From NCBI RefSeq assembly GCF_008370045.1, contig NZ_VOBN01000002.1:186001-250000 (forward strand): a stretch of 64,000 nucleotides of DNA, given 5' to 3'. Under the pieces are notes generated by a model, which worked only from the letters and a program-made list of their open reading frames with translations, was not told the origin of the DNA and searched no databases. This DNA is from Pseudomonas sp. ANT_J12 (GTDB lineage Bacteria > Pseudomonadota > Gammaproteobacteria > Pseudomonadales > Pseudomonadaceae). The position numbers and the translations under genes were made by a program. Positions within the stretch are counted from its first letter, which is position 1. Each line of letters opens with the position of its first letter. Of the stretch, positions 56,726 to 64,000 are shown piece after piece.

Positions 56726-58050
56726 ATTCGGTGATCGTGGTCGACGACGAAAGCAGCATCCGCAGCGCCGTCGAACAATGGCTGAGCCTGTCGGGGTTCG
56801 AGGTGCAGCTGTTCAGCCGCGCCGATGAATGCCTGGCGCAACTGCCGGCGCATTTTCCCGGGGTGATCCTCAGCGATGTGCGCATGCCCGGCATGACCGG
56901 CCTGGAACTGCTGGCCGAAGTGCAGCGCCGGGATGCCGATTTGCCGGTGATTTTGCTGACCGGTCACGGCGATGTGCCGATGGCCGTCGAAGCCATGCGC
57001 GATGGCGCCTACGACTTCCTCGAAAAACCCTTCAGCCCGGAAACCTTGCTCGGCAGTTTGCGGCGGGCCCTGGAGAAACGCCGGTTGGTCCTGGAGAACC
57101 GAGCCTTGCACGTCCAGGCCGACAACCGCGCCAAACTCGATGCGACGTTGCTCGGTGTGTCCCGTGGTTTGCAAACCTTGCGCCGACAGGTGCTGGACTT
57201 GGCGACGCTGCCAGTCAACGTGTTGATCCGGGGCGAAACCGGCAGCGGCAAAGAGTTGGTCGCCCGTTGCCTGCACGACTTCGGCCCGCGTGCGGACAAG
57301 CCGTTCGTGGCGCTGAACTGTGCGGCGATCCCTGAGCAATTGTTCGAGGCCGAGCTGTTCGGGCACGAGAGCGGCGCGTTCACCGGTGCTTCGGGCAAGC
57401 GCATCGGCAAGCTTGAATACGCCGACGGCGGCACGCTGTTTCTCGATGAGATTGAAAGCATGCCGTTGGCGCAGCAGGTCAAGTTGTTGCGGGTGTTGCA
57501 GGAACAGAAGCTGGAACGCCTGGGTTCGAACCAGAGCATTCGCGTGGACTTGCGGATCATCGCCGCGACCAAACCCGACCTGCTGGACGAAGCCCGGGCC
57601 GGGCGCTTTCGCGAGGATTTGGCCTATCGCCTGAACGTCGCCGAGTTGCGCCTGCCACCGTTGCGCGAGCGGCGCGAAGACATTCCGTTGTTATTCGAAA
57701 CCTTCGCCCAGCACGCCGCCGAACGCCTGGGCCGGACTTTCCCACCCTTGAGCGGCCCGCAACTGAGCCACCTGCTGAGCCACGACTGGCCGGGCAATGT
57801 GCGGGAACTGGCGAACGTGGCTGAGCGACAGGTGTTGGGGCTGGGTGAGCCGGAGCCGGTGGGGATTGATCCTGGCCAGTCGCTGGCAGCGCAACAGGAA
57901 GCGTTTGAAGCCCATTGCTTGCGTGCGGCGTTGACCCGGCATAAGGGCGATGTGAAAGCGGTGCTTGAGGAGCTGCAACTGCCGAGGCGGACCTTCAATG
58001 AAAAGCTGCAGCGGCATGGACTGACCCGCGAGATGTTTATCCCCGAATGA
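56719..58050 (+). CDS. Sigma-54-dependent response regulator, DctD/MifR-like
   Basis: 443 residues. Receiver domain: VVDDESS, phosphorylated Asp53 in LSDVRMPG, Thr82 and Lys103. AAA+ domain: Walker A GETGSGKE (172-179), GAFTGA loop at 219-224 (contacts sigma-54), and GGTLFLDEIESM. The C-terminal Fis-type HTH has the order KGDVKAVLEELQLPRRTFNE. It should activate a -24/-12 promoter, and one is present upstream of the permease gene. The match between regulator and permease promoter is the main reason for the dicarboxylate call. Confidence 0.92.
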   Translation: MLNSVIVVDDESSIRSAVEQWLSLSGFEVQLFSRADECLAQLPAHFPGVILSDVRMPGMTGLELLAEVQRRDADLPVILLTGHGDVPMAVEAMRDGAYDFLEKPFSPETLLGSLRRALEKRRLVLENRALHVQADNRAKLDATLLGVSRGLQTLRRQVLDLATLPVNVLIRGETGSGKELVARCLHDFGPRADKPFVALNCAAIPEQLFEAELFGHESGAFTGASGKRIGKLEYADGGTLFLDEIESMPLAQQVKLLRVLQEQKLERLGSNQSIRVDLRIIAATKPDLLDEARAGRFREDLAYRLNVAELRLPPLRERREDIPLLFETFAQHAAERLGRTFPPLSGPQLSHLLSHDWPGNVRELANVAERQVLGLGEPEPVGIDPGQSLAAQQEAFEAHCLRAALTRHKGDVKAVLEELQLPRRTFNEKLQRHGLTREMFIPE

Positions 58051-58059
58051 TCGTTTGAT

Positions 58060-58170
58060 GATCGTTCCCACGCTCCGCGTGGGAATGCATCAAGGGACGC
58101 TGCGCGTCCCCTCGCGATAGTGACGCGGAGCGTCACGGGCGGCATTCCCACGCGGAGCGTGGGAACGATC
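58060..58170. repeat. Composite inverted repeat of the GATCGTTCCCACG type
   Basis: Outer arms GATCGTTCCCACGCTCCGCG and CGCGGAGCGTGGGAACGATC enclose nested hairpins (GGGACGCTGCGCGTCCC and GTGACGCGGAGCGTCAC). It is a near copy of the element at 39624-39732. It lies after the regulator gene stop and probably ends its transcript. Confidence 0.88.
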
Positions 58171-58204
58171 GGTAGGCGGAAATCCGCTCACTCTCTTGCG
58201 CGCA

Positions 58205-58224
58205 TTGAGCGACTATCCGCTCAA
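58205..58224 (+). promoter_or_regulatory. Candidate upstream activator site for the DctD-like regulator
   Basis: TTGAGCG-N6-CGCTCAA is a perfect 7-bp palindrome, with a further CGCTCA half site at 58185-58190. It sits about 39 bp before the -24 element, in the only promoter region between the regulator and the permease. Enhancer sites of sigma-54 activators are usually palindromes like this. Confidence 0.5.
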
Positions 58225-58262
58225 CAAAACTGCCCACCCCCTCTAAACCGGCCCTCCTCCCT

Positions 58263-58279
58263 TTGGCACACCTCCTGCT
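58263..58279 (+). promoter_or_regulatory. Sigma-54 (-24/-12) promoter of the permease gene
   Basis: TTGGCAC-N6-TGCT matches the RpoN consensus, with the GG and GC pairs separated by exactly 10 bp. Transcription would start near 58290, 52 bp before the ATG. It fits activation by the DctD-like regulator. Confidence 0.8.
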
Positions 58280-58341
58280 ATAGCCCTTGCAGGCTGCGTT
58301 TACACGCGCTCCACAAAAACAATTAAACGAAGGATCCTTCA

Positions 58342-59664
58342 ATGGATAACTCCAACGCCCTGCCGCTTGGGTCGGCCGCCGTGCCTGCCAAAGAAAGAAC
58401 CACCGCCAGCCGGATCAAATCGATCTTCAGCGGCTCGGTCGGCAACATGGTCGAGTGGTATGACTGGTACGTCTACGCCGCGTTTTCCCTGTACTTCGCC
58501 AAGTCCTTCTTCCCCGCCGGTTCCTCCACCGCACAGCTGATGAACACCGCTGCGATCTTCGCCGTGGGCTTCCTGATGCGCCCGATCGGTGGCTGGTTGA
58601 TGGGCCTCTACGCCGACCGCGCCGGTCGTAAACGTGCGCTGATGGCCTCGGTGTACCTGATGTGCTTCGGCTCGCTGCTGATCGCCCTGAGCCCCAACTA
58701 TGAAACCATCGGCATCGGCGCGCCGATCCTGCTGGTGTTCGCGCGCTTGCTGCAGGGCCTGTCGGTCGGTGGCGAGTACGGCACCTCGGCCACCTACCTC
58801 AGCGAGATGGCGACCAAGGAACGTCGCGGCTTCTATTCCAGCTTCCAGTACGTGACCCTGATCTCCGGCCAGCTCATCGCGTTGGCCGTGCTGATCGTGC
58901 TGCAACAGACCCTGACCACCGAACAGCTGTACGCCTGGGGCTGGCGCATTCCGTTCGCCATCGGCGCGCTGTGTGCGGTCGTGGCGCTCTACCTGCGTCG
59001 TGGCATGGAAGAGACCGAGTCGTTCAACAAGGTCAAGAAAGAGAAAAAAGAAAGCGCCATGCGCACGCTGATGCGCCATCCCAAAGAGCTGATGACCGTG
59101 GTCGGCCTGACCATGGGCGGCACCCTGGCGTTCTACACCTACACCACCTACATGCAGAAATACCTGGTGAACACCGTCGGCATGAGCATCACCGACTCCA
59201 CCAGCATTTCGGCCGCCACACTGTTCCTGTTCATGTGCCTGCAACCGATCATCGGCGGCTTGTCGGATAAGGTCGGTCGTCGGCCGATCCTGATCGCCTT
59301 CGGTGTACTGGGCACGCTGTTCACCGTACCGATCCTGACCACCCTGCACACCATCCAGACCTGGTGGGGCGCGTTCTTCCTGATCATGGCGGCGCTGATC
59401 ATCGTCAGCGGCTACACCTCGATCAACGCGGTGGTCAAAGCCGAACTGTTCCCGACCGAAATCCGTGCCCTGGGCGTTGGCCTGCCGTACGCGCTGACCG
59501 TGTCGATCTTCGGCGGCACTGCCGAATACATCGCGCTGTGGTTCAAGAGCATCGGTATGGAAACCGGTTACTACTGGTATGTCACCGCGTGCATCGCCGT
59601 GTCGCTGCTGGTGTACGTGACCATGAAAGACACCCGCAAGCATTCGCGGATCGAGACCGACTGA
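58342..59664 (+). CDS. Alpha-ketoglutarate/dicarboxylate:H+ symporter, KgtP-like (MFS)
   Basis: 440 residues with 12 membrane spans. Metabolite:H+ symporter hallmarks are GNMVEWYDWYVYAAF near residue 35, MRPIGGWLMGLYADRAGRKR (MFS motif, 79-98), and ARLLQGLSVGGEYGTSATYL (near 133-150). It ends with basic HSRIETD. KgtP relatives import alpha-ketoglutarate and similar dicarboxylates. A sigma-54 promoter and a palindrome precede it. The DctB/DctD-like pair is upstream and should control it. The exact substrate is inferred. The ATG follows AAGGAT at a spacing of 8. Confidence 0.9.
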   Translation: MDNSNALPLGSAAVPAKERTTASRIKSIFSGSVGNMVEWYDWYVYAAFSLYFAKSFFPAGSSTAQLMNTAAIFAVGFLMRPIGGWLMGLYADRAGRKRALMASVYLMCFGSLLIALSPNYETIGIGAPILLVFARLLQGLSVGGEYGTSATYLSEMATKERRGFYSSFQYVTLISGQLIALAVLIVLQQTLTTEQLYAWGWRIPFAIGALCAVVALYLRRGMEETESFNKVKKEKKESAMRTLMRHPKELMTVVGLTMGGTLAFYTYTTYMQKYLVNTVGMSITDSTSISAATLFLFMCLQPIIGGLSDKVGRRPILIAFGVLGTLFTVPILTTLHTIQTWWGAFFLIMAALIIVSGYTSINAVVKAELFPTEIRALGVGLPYALTVSIFGGTAEYIALWFKSIGMETGYYWYVTACIAVSLLVYVTMKDTRKHSRIETD

Positions 59665-59690
59665 CCGTTACATAGAGGTCGTTTGTATCG

Positions 59691-59790
59691 GCCCCATCGC
59701 GGGCAAGCCTTGCTCCTACGGAGATGAGTCGTTCATATATTTCGCGAACGGCTTAAAAATGCAGGAGCAAGGCTTGCCCGCGATGGGCGC
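59691..59790. repeat. REP doublet
   Basis: CCATCGCGGGCAAGCCTTGC and its complement GCAAGGCTTGCCCGCGATGG are separated by about 44 bp. It lies between the convergent permease and DUF347 genes and probably ends both. Confidence 0.88.
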
Positions 59791-59799
59791 ACCTCGATA

Positions 59800-60555
59800 T
59801 CAGGACAACTCGGCCACCGCGCGCTTGCCATATTTGTTCTGCGCGTAAGCCGCCCCCGCAATCATCACCACCAGAATCCCCGCCAACACCAGCGACGAGC
59901 CGATGGTGCCGAAGTCCAGACCGCCCTTTTCATGGGGTTTGGTCAGGAAGTCGCCCAGGGTTGCGCCGAACGGCCGTGTCAGCACGAATGCCACCCAGAA
60001 CAGCAGCACCGACGAAAGCCTGGTGAAGTATTTAAGCAACACAACCACCGCGATGGCCGAGCCGATCACCAGCGCACCACCGGCAAAGCCCAGGCCCGAA
60101 TCGTCGGCCAGGTAATCGCCCAACGCAGTGCCCAGGGTGTTGGAAAACAGAATCGCCATCCAGTAGAACATCTCGCCGCGAAAGGTCTGGACCTTGCTCA
60201 CGTTCAGCGAGTCGCCGCTCAAGCGCCACGCCGCGAAAATCCCCAGCAGAATCGCAATCAGGATCATCGAACCGGTGGCGTAGCCCAACCCGAGGGTGCG
60301 GTCCATGAAGTCGGACATGGTAGTGCCCGCCGTGCTGGTGGACAGAATCACGATCCAGTACAGCACCGGTTTGTAGGTTTTCGACATCAACTGCGTGATC
60401 AGGGTCAGCACGAACACGCTGATCAAAATCAGCGAGCTGATGGCATAGCCGACATTAAGGGTCATCGACAGCAAATCACCGGCGGTTTCCCCCAGGGTCG
60501 TCGCGCAGATTTTCATCACCCAGAACGCCAGGGTGATTTGAGGCAGCTTATTCAT
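59800..60555 (-). CDS. DUF347 repeat membrane protein (COG4705)
   Basis: 251 residues with about eight spans, built on four repeated motifs at the start of spans: TLGETAGD, TAGTTMSD, TLGTALGD and PFGATLGD. Each keeps a T-x-G-x-x-x-x-D pattern, typical of DUF347. The repeated polar T/G/D motifs in the membrane suggest a channel or transporter for an ion or small solute, but no function is established that I know. Monocistronic. Its upstream region is shared with the divergent repeat-peptide gene. Confidence 0.85.
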   Translation of the reverse strand: MNKLPQITLAFWVMKICATTLGETAGDLLSMTLNVGYAISSLILISVFVLTLITQLMSKTYKPVLYWIVILSTSTAGTTMSDFMDRTLGLGYATGSMILIAILLGIFAAWRLSGDSLNVSKVQTFRGEMFYWMAILFSNTLGTALGDYLADDSGLGFAGGALVIGSAIAVVVLLKYFTRLSSVLLFWVAFVLTRPFGATLGDFLTKPHEKGGLDFGTIGSSLVLAGILVVMIAGAAYAQNKYGKRAVAELS

Positions 60556-60902
60556 TACGGGTTGAACTCCAGTGGTCGTGGCAGCCGTTTCTCAGGGTGA
60601 TGGCCGACGCGCAGACTGGCGGCGAAGCGGTGAAAAATAGGTAAGTGCTGTATGAAAAATCTGTCACGCAAGCCAACGAAACGATTAATCACCGGTTAAT
60701 GCCCGGAATGCATCCTGCCCTTGTCTGATCGATTCATTGCGATGTGCTCACTCAAACCTTGAAAGCGAGTACGCCTCACGGCCTTAACATCAATTTAATC
60801 GATAGTTACTAGCATTAATTTGCGCTTTTTAATCAATTTATCGAGCGTAAACTCAAACCCATACCCAAGGCACACCACGCCAACGAACCCGGAGTAACCG
60901 CC
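60556..60902. promoter_or_regulatory. AT-rich divergent region with a near direct repeat
   Basis: 347 bases without a gene. CATCAATTTAATCGATA (60788-60804) and AATCAATTTATCGAGC (60831-60846) are imperfect direct repeats 43 bp apart, in a strongly AT-rich stretch. They may be operator sites for the secreted repeat protein at 60903. No confident -35/-10 pair is assigned. Confidence 0.4.
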
Positions 60903-61157
60903 ATGAAAACCCCACTGATCCTCGCCCTGACCCTTTCCGTACTGGCCGGTGGCGCCTTCGCCGCCGATGGTTATGACCGCACCGGCTCTGCCGTAGCTGC
61001 CGACGGTTACGACCGTACTGGCTCGGCCACTGTTGCTGCGGATGGCTACGACAAAACCGGTTCCGCTACTTTCGCCGCCGACGGCTACGACAAAACCGGT
61101 TCCGCTACTTTCGCGGCTGACGGCTACGATCGCACTGGCTCGGCCACCATCAGCTAA
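60903..61157 (+). CDS. Secreted protein of five tandem 13-residue repeats
   Basis: 84 residues. A signal peptide (MKTPLILALTLSVLAGGAFA, 1-20, cleavage after AFA) is followed only by five repeats of the type ADGYDRTGSATVA. One repeat has 12 residues and the last ends in IS. Two adjacent copies (about 61036-61113) are nearly identical in DNA, 39 bp each, so the array can expand or shrink. Each repeat holds Asp, Tyr and Lys/Arg in fixed places and ends in Ala-Ala. The mature part is 64 residues, acidic and likely disordered. I recall similar repeat proteins in other pseudomonads without known function. It could bind a ligand or be cut into peptides; neither is shown. The ATG follows GGAG. Confidence 0.75.
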   Translation: MKTPLILALTLSVLAGGAFAADGYDRTGSAVAADGYDRTGSATVAADGYDKTGSATFAADGYDKTGSATFAADGYDRTGSATIS

Positions 61158-61176
61158 CCCCCAAACGCGGCATCAC

Positions 61177-61203
61177 AGCCCGGCTTCGGCCGGGCTTAGT
61201 CGT
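61177..61203 (+). terminator. Terminator of the repeat-peptide gene
   Basis: An 8-bp stem AGCCCGGC / GCCGGGCT with a stable TTCG tetraloop starts 20 bp after the stop. The T-rich tail is short (TTAGTCGTTT). Confidence 0.7.
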
Positions 61204-61223
61204 TTCTGGGAGACGCACATTCC

Positions 61224-61453
61224 CTGTAGGAGCGAGGCTTGCCCGCGAAGGCGGCCGGTCTGACACCTCATCGCTGAATGTGCCGCCGCATTCGCGGGCA
61301 AGCCTCGCTCCTACAAAAGGCGGCCGGCCTGTTACCTCATCGCTGAATGTGCCGCCGCATTCGCGGGCAAGCCTTGCTCCTACAAAAGGCGGCCGGCCTG
61401 TTACCTCATCGTTGAATGTGCCGCCGTCATTGCGGGCAAGCCTTGCTCCTACA
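61224..61453. repeat. Tandem REP array with a 69-bp period
   Basis: One forward REP core is followed by three reverse cores. A unit of 69 bp (GGCGGCCGG at 61250, 61319 and 61388, through the next REP) is repeated three times with few changes. The last copy is the most diverged. It fills most of the 350-bp gap before the flavin reductase gene, whose start lies 55 bp further on. Confidence 0.9.
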
Positions 61454-61507
61454 GGGTCGCGCTTGCACTATGCGTTTATCCCGAACATCGCCCCAGGAAC
61501 CCCAAGC

Positions 61508-62137
61508 ATGCGCGACGACATCCACTACTACGAACCCGCCAACGGCCACGGCCTGCCCCATGACCCGTTCAACGCCATCGTCGGCCCGCGCCCCATCGGC
61601 TGGATTTCCTCGCAGGATGCCGACGGCCACCTCAACCTGGCGCCCTACAGCTTCTTCAACGCGTTCAACTACATTCCGCCGATCATTGGTTTTTCCAGCG
61701 TCGGGCGCAAAGACAGCCTGAACAACATCGAACAGACCGGCGAATTCGCCTGGAACCTGGCCACCCGACCACTCGCCGAGCAGATGAACCAGAGCTGCGC
61801 CATGGTTGCGCCCGACACCAATGAATTCGAACTGGCCGGACTCACGCCCGCCGCCTCCAAAATCATTCAGGTGCCACGGGTCGCCGAAAGCCCGGTGTCC
61901 TTCGAATGCAAGGTCACGCAGATCATTCAGTTGCAGCGTGCAGACGGGAATGTGGTGCCGAGCTGGCTGATTCTGGGCGAAGTGGTCGCCGTGCATATCG
62001 CCAAGTGGCTGTTGAAGGATGGGGTGTACGACACCGCCGCGGCAGAACCGATTCTGCGCGGCGGCGGGCCGGCGGATTACTTTCAGCTGGGGCCAGAGGC
62101 CTTGTTCAAGATGTATCGCCCGGGGGCGAAGAAATAA
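61508..62137 (+). CDS. Flavin reductase-like (FMN-binding split barrel) protein
   Basis: 209 residues. Signature of the flavin-reductase-like family: HDPFNAIVGPRPIGWISSQD, NLAPYSFFNAFNYIPPIIGF, KDSLNNIEQTGEFAWN. These proteins bind FMN and reduce flavin with NAD(P)H, often for a monooxygenase partner. No partner oxygenase is nearby except the small ABM protein on minus. The ATG at 61508 is preferred; the longer reading frame upstream is made of REP sequence and is not coding. Confidence 0.9.
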   Translation: MRDDIHYYEPANGHGLPHDPFNAIVGPRPIGWISSQDADGHLNLAPYSFFNAFNYIPPIIGFSSVGRKDSLNNIEQTGEFAWNLATRPLAEQMNQSCAMVAPDTNEFELAGLTPAASKIIQVPRVAESPVSFECKVTQIIQLQRADGNVVPSWLILGEVVAVHIAKWLLKDGVYDTAAAEPILRGGGPADYFQLGPEALFKMYRPGAKK

Positions 62138-62368
62138 CTACCAGATCAAATCGCTGTCTTCGCTGACGCCTTTGAGCTTGGTCAACTCCAACGCCGCTGC
62201 TTCATCGGCTTCGCGCGCGGTGGTGAAGGTTTGTTCTTCAAGCAGCTTGTGAAAACGTGGAGCACCGCTGCCACCGATGGCTTTGACGGCGATTGCCGCG
62301 TAATAGCCGCCTTCGCGGGGTACTACGGCTGATACGGCTTCGAATGTTTCAAAGGCTTTGCGTGCCAT
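62138..62368 (-). CDS. Small conserved hypothetical protein
   Basis: 76 residues, MARKAFETFEAVSAVVPREG with a beta-rich start (YYAAIAVKAIGG) and a helical, Glu/Ala-rich end (TAREADEAAALELTKLKG). The ATG at 62368 follows AGGAT. Its stop is directly next to the stop of the flavin reductase. I do not recognise a named family. Codon use fits its neighbours. Confidence 0.65.
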   Translation of the reverse strand: MARKAFETFEAVSAVVPREGGYYAAIAVKAIGGSGAPRFHKLLEEQTFTTAREADEAAALELTKLKGVSEDSDLIW

Positions 62369-62411
62369 GGTCGCGCATCCTGGCTAAGTTGAGATTGCCG
62401 CCATTAAACCC

Positions 62412-62765
62412 TCAACCGACCAGTTTGTGCACCTGTGCTTTGGTCTGACCGAGCGCTTGAGCTGCCGAGACGTCCTTGAACGTATGAAAATCGAGGCTGT
62501 TGACCACCAGGTCCTGCACCAGCTCGGCAAAAATCTGCATGGCGGGAGTGCTGAAGTACGCGGTCATGGCCTGTTGATGGGTCCAGAAACCGGACACCAG
62601 CCACAGGTCGGGATCGCATTGCGAGTGTTGCAAGGCAAAGTTCAGGCAACCGCTGGCCGAACGGGATGGCTCGATCAACGCGCTCAGGCGCGCACCGAGT
62701 TCCGCCGAGCGCCCGGCGCGGGCACGAACAAAGGCCATATGACTGACGGGAATCTGCGTAGACAT
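62412..62765 (-). CDS. Antibiotic biosynthesis monooxygenase (ABM)-domain protein
   Basis: 117 residues with a single ABM dimeric alpha/beta-barrel: MAFVRARAGRSAELGARLSA, SASGCLNFALQHSQCDPDLW, FWTHQQAMTAYFSTPAMQIF. ABM proteins dimerise and act as cofactor-free or heme/flavin-linked oxygenases or small sensors. The start ATG at 62765 follows GGAGGG at a spacing of 6. It is divergent from the AraC-family gene, which may control it (inference). Confidence 0.87.
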   Translation of the reverse strand: MSTQIPVSHMAFVRARAGRSAELGARLSALIEPSRSASGCLNFALQHSQCDPDLWLVSGFWTHQQAMTAYFSTPAMQIFAELVQDLVVNSLDFHTFKDVSAAQALGQTKAQVHKLVG

Positions 62766-63099
62766 GTTCAACCCTCCCAGGAGTTGCGTGGCAGCCAGGG
62801 ACGGGCTGCGACAGGATCCAAGGTTAGGCGGCGCGCCTTCGTTGCCGTTAGTCGATTCCTGCCGGCTTGTTGCACAATCCTGCGAGGATGGCCAAATCGC
62901 ACTGAATCAACGACTTCGACGTGTCCGGACGATGACACAGCGGTTTCAAGCAAGTTTCAGTCCGGCGGCACTGCTCTGGCAGCACCGTGAAATAACCCAA
63001 TGCAGAATCAGGCAAGCATCAGGCAGGATGTGTCTACCGCTTTGCCTTGCACAAACTTAAGCTCTGCCCATCAACAACGCCTCACCGAGGATGTCCTGC
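62766..63099. promoter_or_regulatory. Divergent region between the ABM gene and the AraC-family gene
   Basis: 334 bases without a convincing gene; small ORFs in it lack ribosome sites. It should carry both promoters and possible AraC-type binding sites. None could be assigned confidently by eye. Confidence 0.4.
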
Positions 63100-64000
63100 A
63101 TGTCGTCGTTCGATCACTTTGAAGCCCCGCTGGATGCCGACATGGAGAAACAGCGCGAGGAACTGGCTGCGATCATCCGCCGCAACACCACGGAGGATGG
63201 CAATTACGCCACTGCCGTCGATTCGCTGATCATGTCGCGTCACAGCCAGACCCATCAATTTGCCCCGGTACTGGCGCAACCGGCGCTGTGCATCATGGCC
63301 CAGGGGCGCAAGGAAGTGCGGCTGGCCGATGAGGTGTTCAATTACGACCCGCTCAATTACCTGGTGGTCTCGGTCTCGATGCCCGTGAGCGGGCGCGTGG
63401 TGACTGTCACCTCCGAGGAACCGATCCTCTCCGTGCGGCTGGACATCGACCCGGCGGAAATCACTGCGCTGATCGCCGACGCCGGCCCCATGGGCGTGCC
63501 GACCCGGCCGACCGGGCGCGGGTTGTATGTCGAACGGCTGGACGCGGCCATGCTCGACGCGGTGCTGCGCCTGACCCGTTTGATCGACACGCCCAAAGAC
63601 ATCGCCATGCTCGCGCCGCTGATTCGCCGGGAGATTCTGTATCGCCTGTTGCGCAGCCAGCAGGGCCACCGCCTGTATGAAATCGCCATCGCCAACAGCC
63701 AGAGCCATCGCATCAGCCAGGCGATCAAATGGCTCAACGGCCACTATGAACAGCCGTTGCGCATCGATGACCTGGCCAAGGAAGTGAACCTGAGCGTGTC
63801 GACCCTGCATCACCGCTTCAAGGCGATGACGGCGATGAGTCCGTTGCAGTATCAGAAGCAACTGCGCTTGCAGGAAGCCCGGCGCCTGATGCTGGCCGAA
63901 GGGCTGGAAGCGTCGGCGGCGGGGTATCGCGTCGGGTATGAAAGCCCGTCGCAGTTCAGCCGGGAGTACAGCCGGTTGTTTGGCGCACCGCCGCTGCGGG
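63100..64000 (+). CDS. AraC-family transcriptional regulator (3' end outside window)
   Basis: About 300 residues inside the window; the gene runs off the right edge. The N-terminal AraC_N/cupin domain has SQTHQFAPVLAQPALCIMAQ and the DIDPAEITAL segment. The C-terminal double HTH has RIDDLAKEVNLSVSTLHHRF and ASAAGYRVGYESPSQFSREY, which is almost complete at the cut. The start ATG at 63100 follows GAGG by 9 nt; an in-frame ATG at 63091 is also possible. Ligand and targets are unknown. The ABM gene diverges from it and is a candidate target. Confidence 0.92.
   Translation, partial: MSSFDHFEAPLDADMEKQREELAAIIRRNTTEDGNYATAVDSLIMSRHSQTHQFAPVLAQPALCIMAQGRKEVRLADEVFNYDPLNYLVVSVSMPVSGRVVTVTSEEPILSVRLDIDPAEITALIADAGPMGVPTRPTGRGLYVERLDAAMLDAVLRLTRLIDTPKDIAMLAPLIRREILYRLLRSQQGHRLYEIAIANSQSHRISQAIKWLNGHYEQPLRIDDLAKEVNLSVSTLHHRFKAMTAMSPLQYQKQLRLQEARRLMLAEGLEASAAGYRVGYESPSQFSREYSRLFGAPPLR

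Noticed and set aside
61224..61453. Possible CRISPR array
   Set aside because: The repeats are REP palindromes in a 69-bp tandem unit with no unique spacers, and no cas genes are present.
61280..61507. N-terminal extension of the flavin reductase through the REP array
   Set aside because: The translated repeats (SRASLAPT type) come from REP DNA; the family start is at 61508.
62764..63060. 98-codon frame in the ABM/AraC intergenic region
   Set aside because: No ribosome site and no protein-like features; it overlaps the start of the ABM gene on the opposite strand.

Overview
The window is a high-GC gammaproteobacterial chromosome segment. It looks like a Pseudomonas of the fluorescens group. 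Gene content and order support this: MvaT next to PurU and SbcB, a PctA-type amino-acid chemoreceptor, the pykA / enoyl-CoA hydratase / ferredoxin reductase / GGDEF / fumarase block, and many REP-type palindromes built on 'GTAGGAGCGAGGCTTGCCCGCGAA'. From memory, most core genes keep the order of PAO1 PA4307-PA4333, with argJ-secA-dciA (about PA4402-4405) joined to the left. No tRNA, rRNA, insertion sequence or CRISPR array was seen.

Layout. 1-4.2 kb: argJ (partial) and secA on minus, dciA on plus. 4.3-7.9 kb: a HerA/YjgR-like ATPase, and a chemoreceptor behind a near-consensus sigma-28 promoter. 8.0-10.9 kb: a three-gene envelope operon (glycosyltransferase, DUF2334 deacetylase, YbhN-like membrane protein). 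11-14.4 kb: a small ORF, purU, mvaT, sbcB. 14.5-21.3 kb: six overlapping genes, RDD - SpoIIM - DUF4129 - DUF4350 - MoxR - DUF58. 21.3-36.3 kb: Tc island 1 on minus, with a TcA toxin split into two polypeptides (TcaA-like, TcaB-like) bracketed by two giant Ig-like repeat proteins. 36.9-44.6 kb: core genes again (PilZ, TPR lipoprotein, pykA, enoyl-CoA hydratase, ferredoxin reductase, SadC-like diguanylate cyclase, fumarase). 44.8-54.9 kb: Tc island 2 on plus, with one TcB and two TcC/Rhs proteins whose C-terminal tails are unrelated. 55-59.7 kb: a DctB/DctD-like two-component system and a KgtP-like dicarboxylate permease with a sigma-54 promoter. 59.8-64 kb: a DUF347 membrane protein, a secreted protein made of 13-residue repeats, a 69-bp tandem REP array, a flavin reductase, two small proteins and an AraC-family regulator cut by the window end.

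The most striking system is the insecticidal-type toxin complex. Its A subunit and its B/C subunits are coded on opposite strands on either side of about 8 kb of conserved housekeeping genes. A 20-bp perfect palindrome with the architecture of a LuxR-type lux/las box (CT-N12-AG) lies 70 bp upstream of tcB. Related palindromes lie upstream of the first gene of island 1 and upstream of the tcaA-like gene. This suggests that one regulator, possibly quorum-sensing or a LuxR solo, controls both islands. That is an inference from sequence and needs experimental proof.
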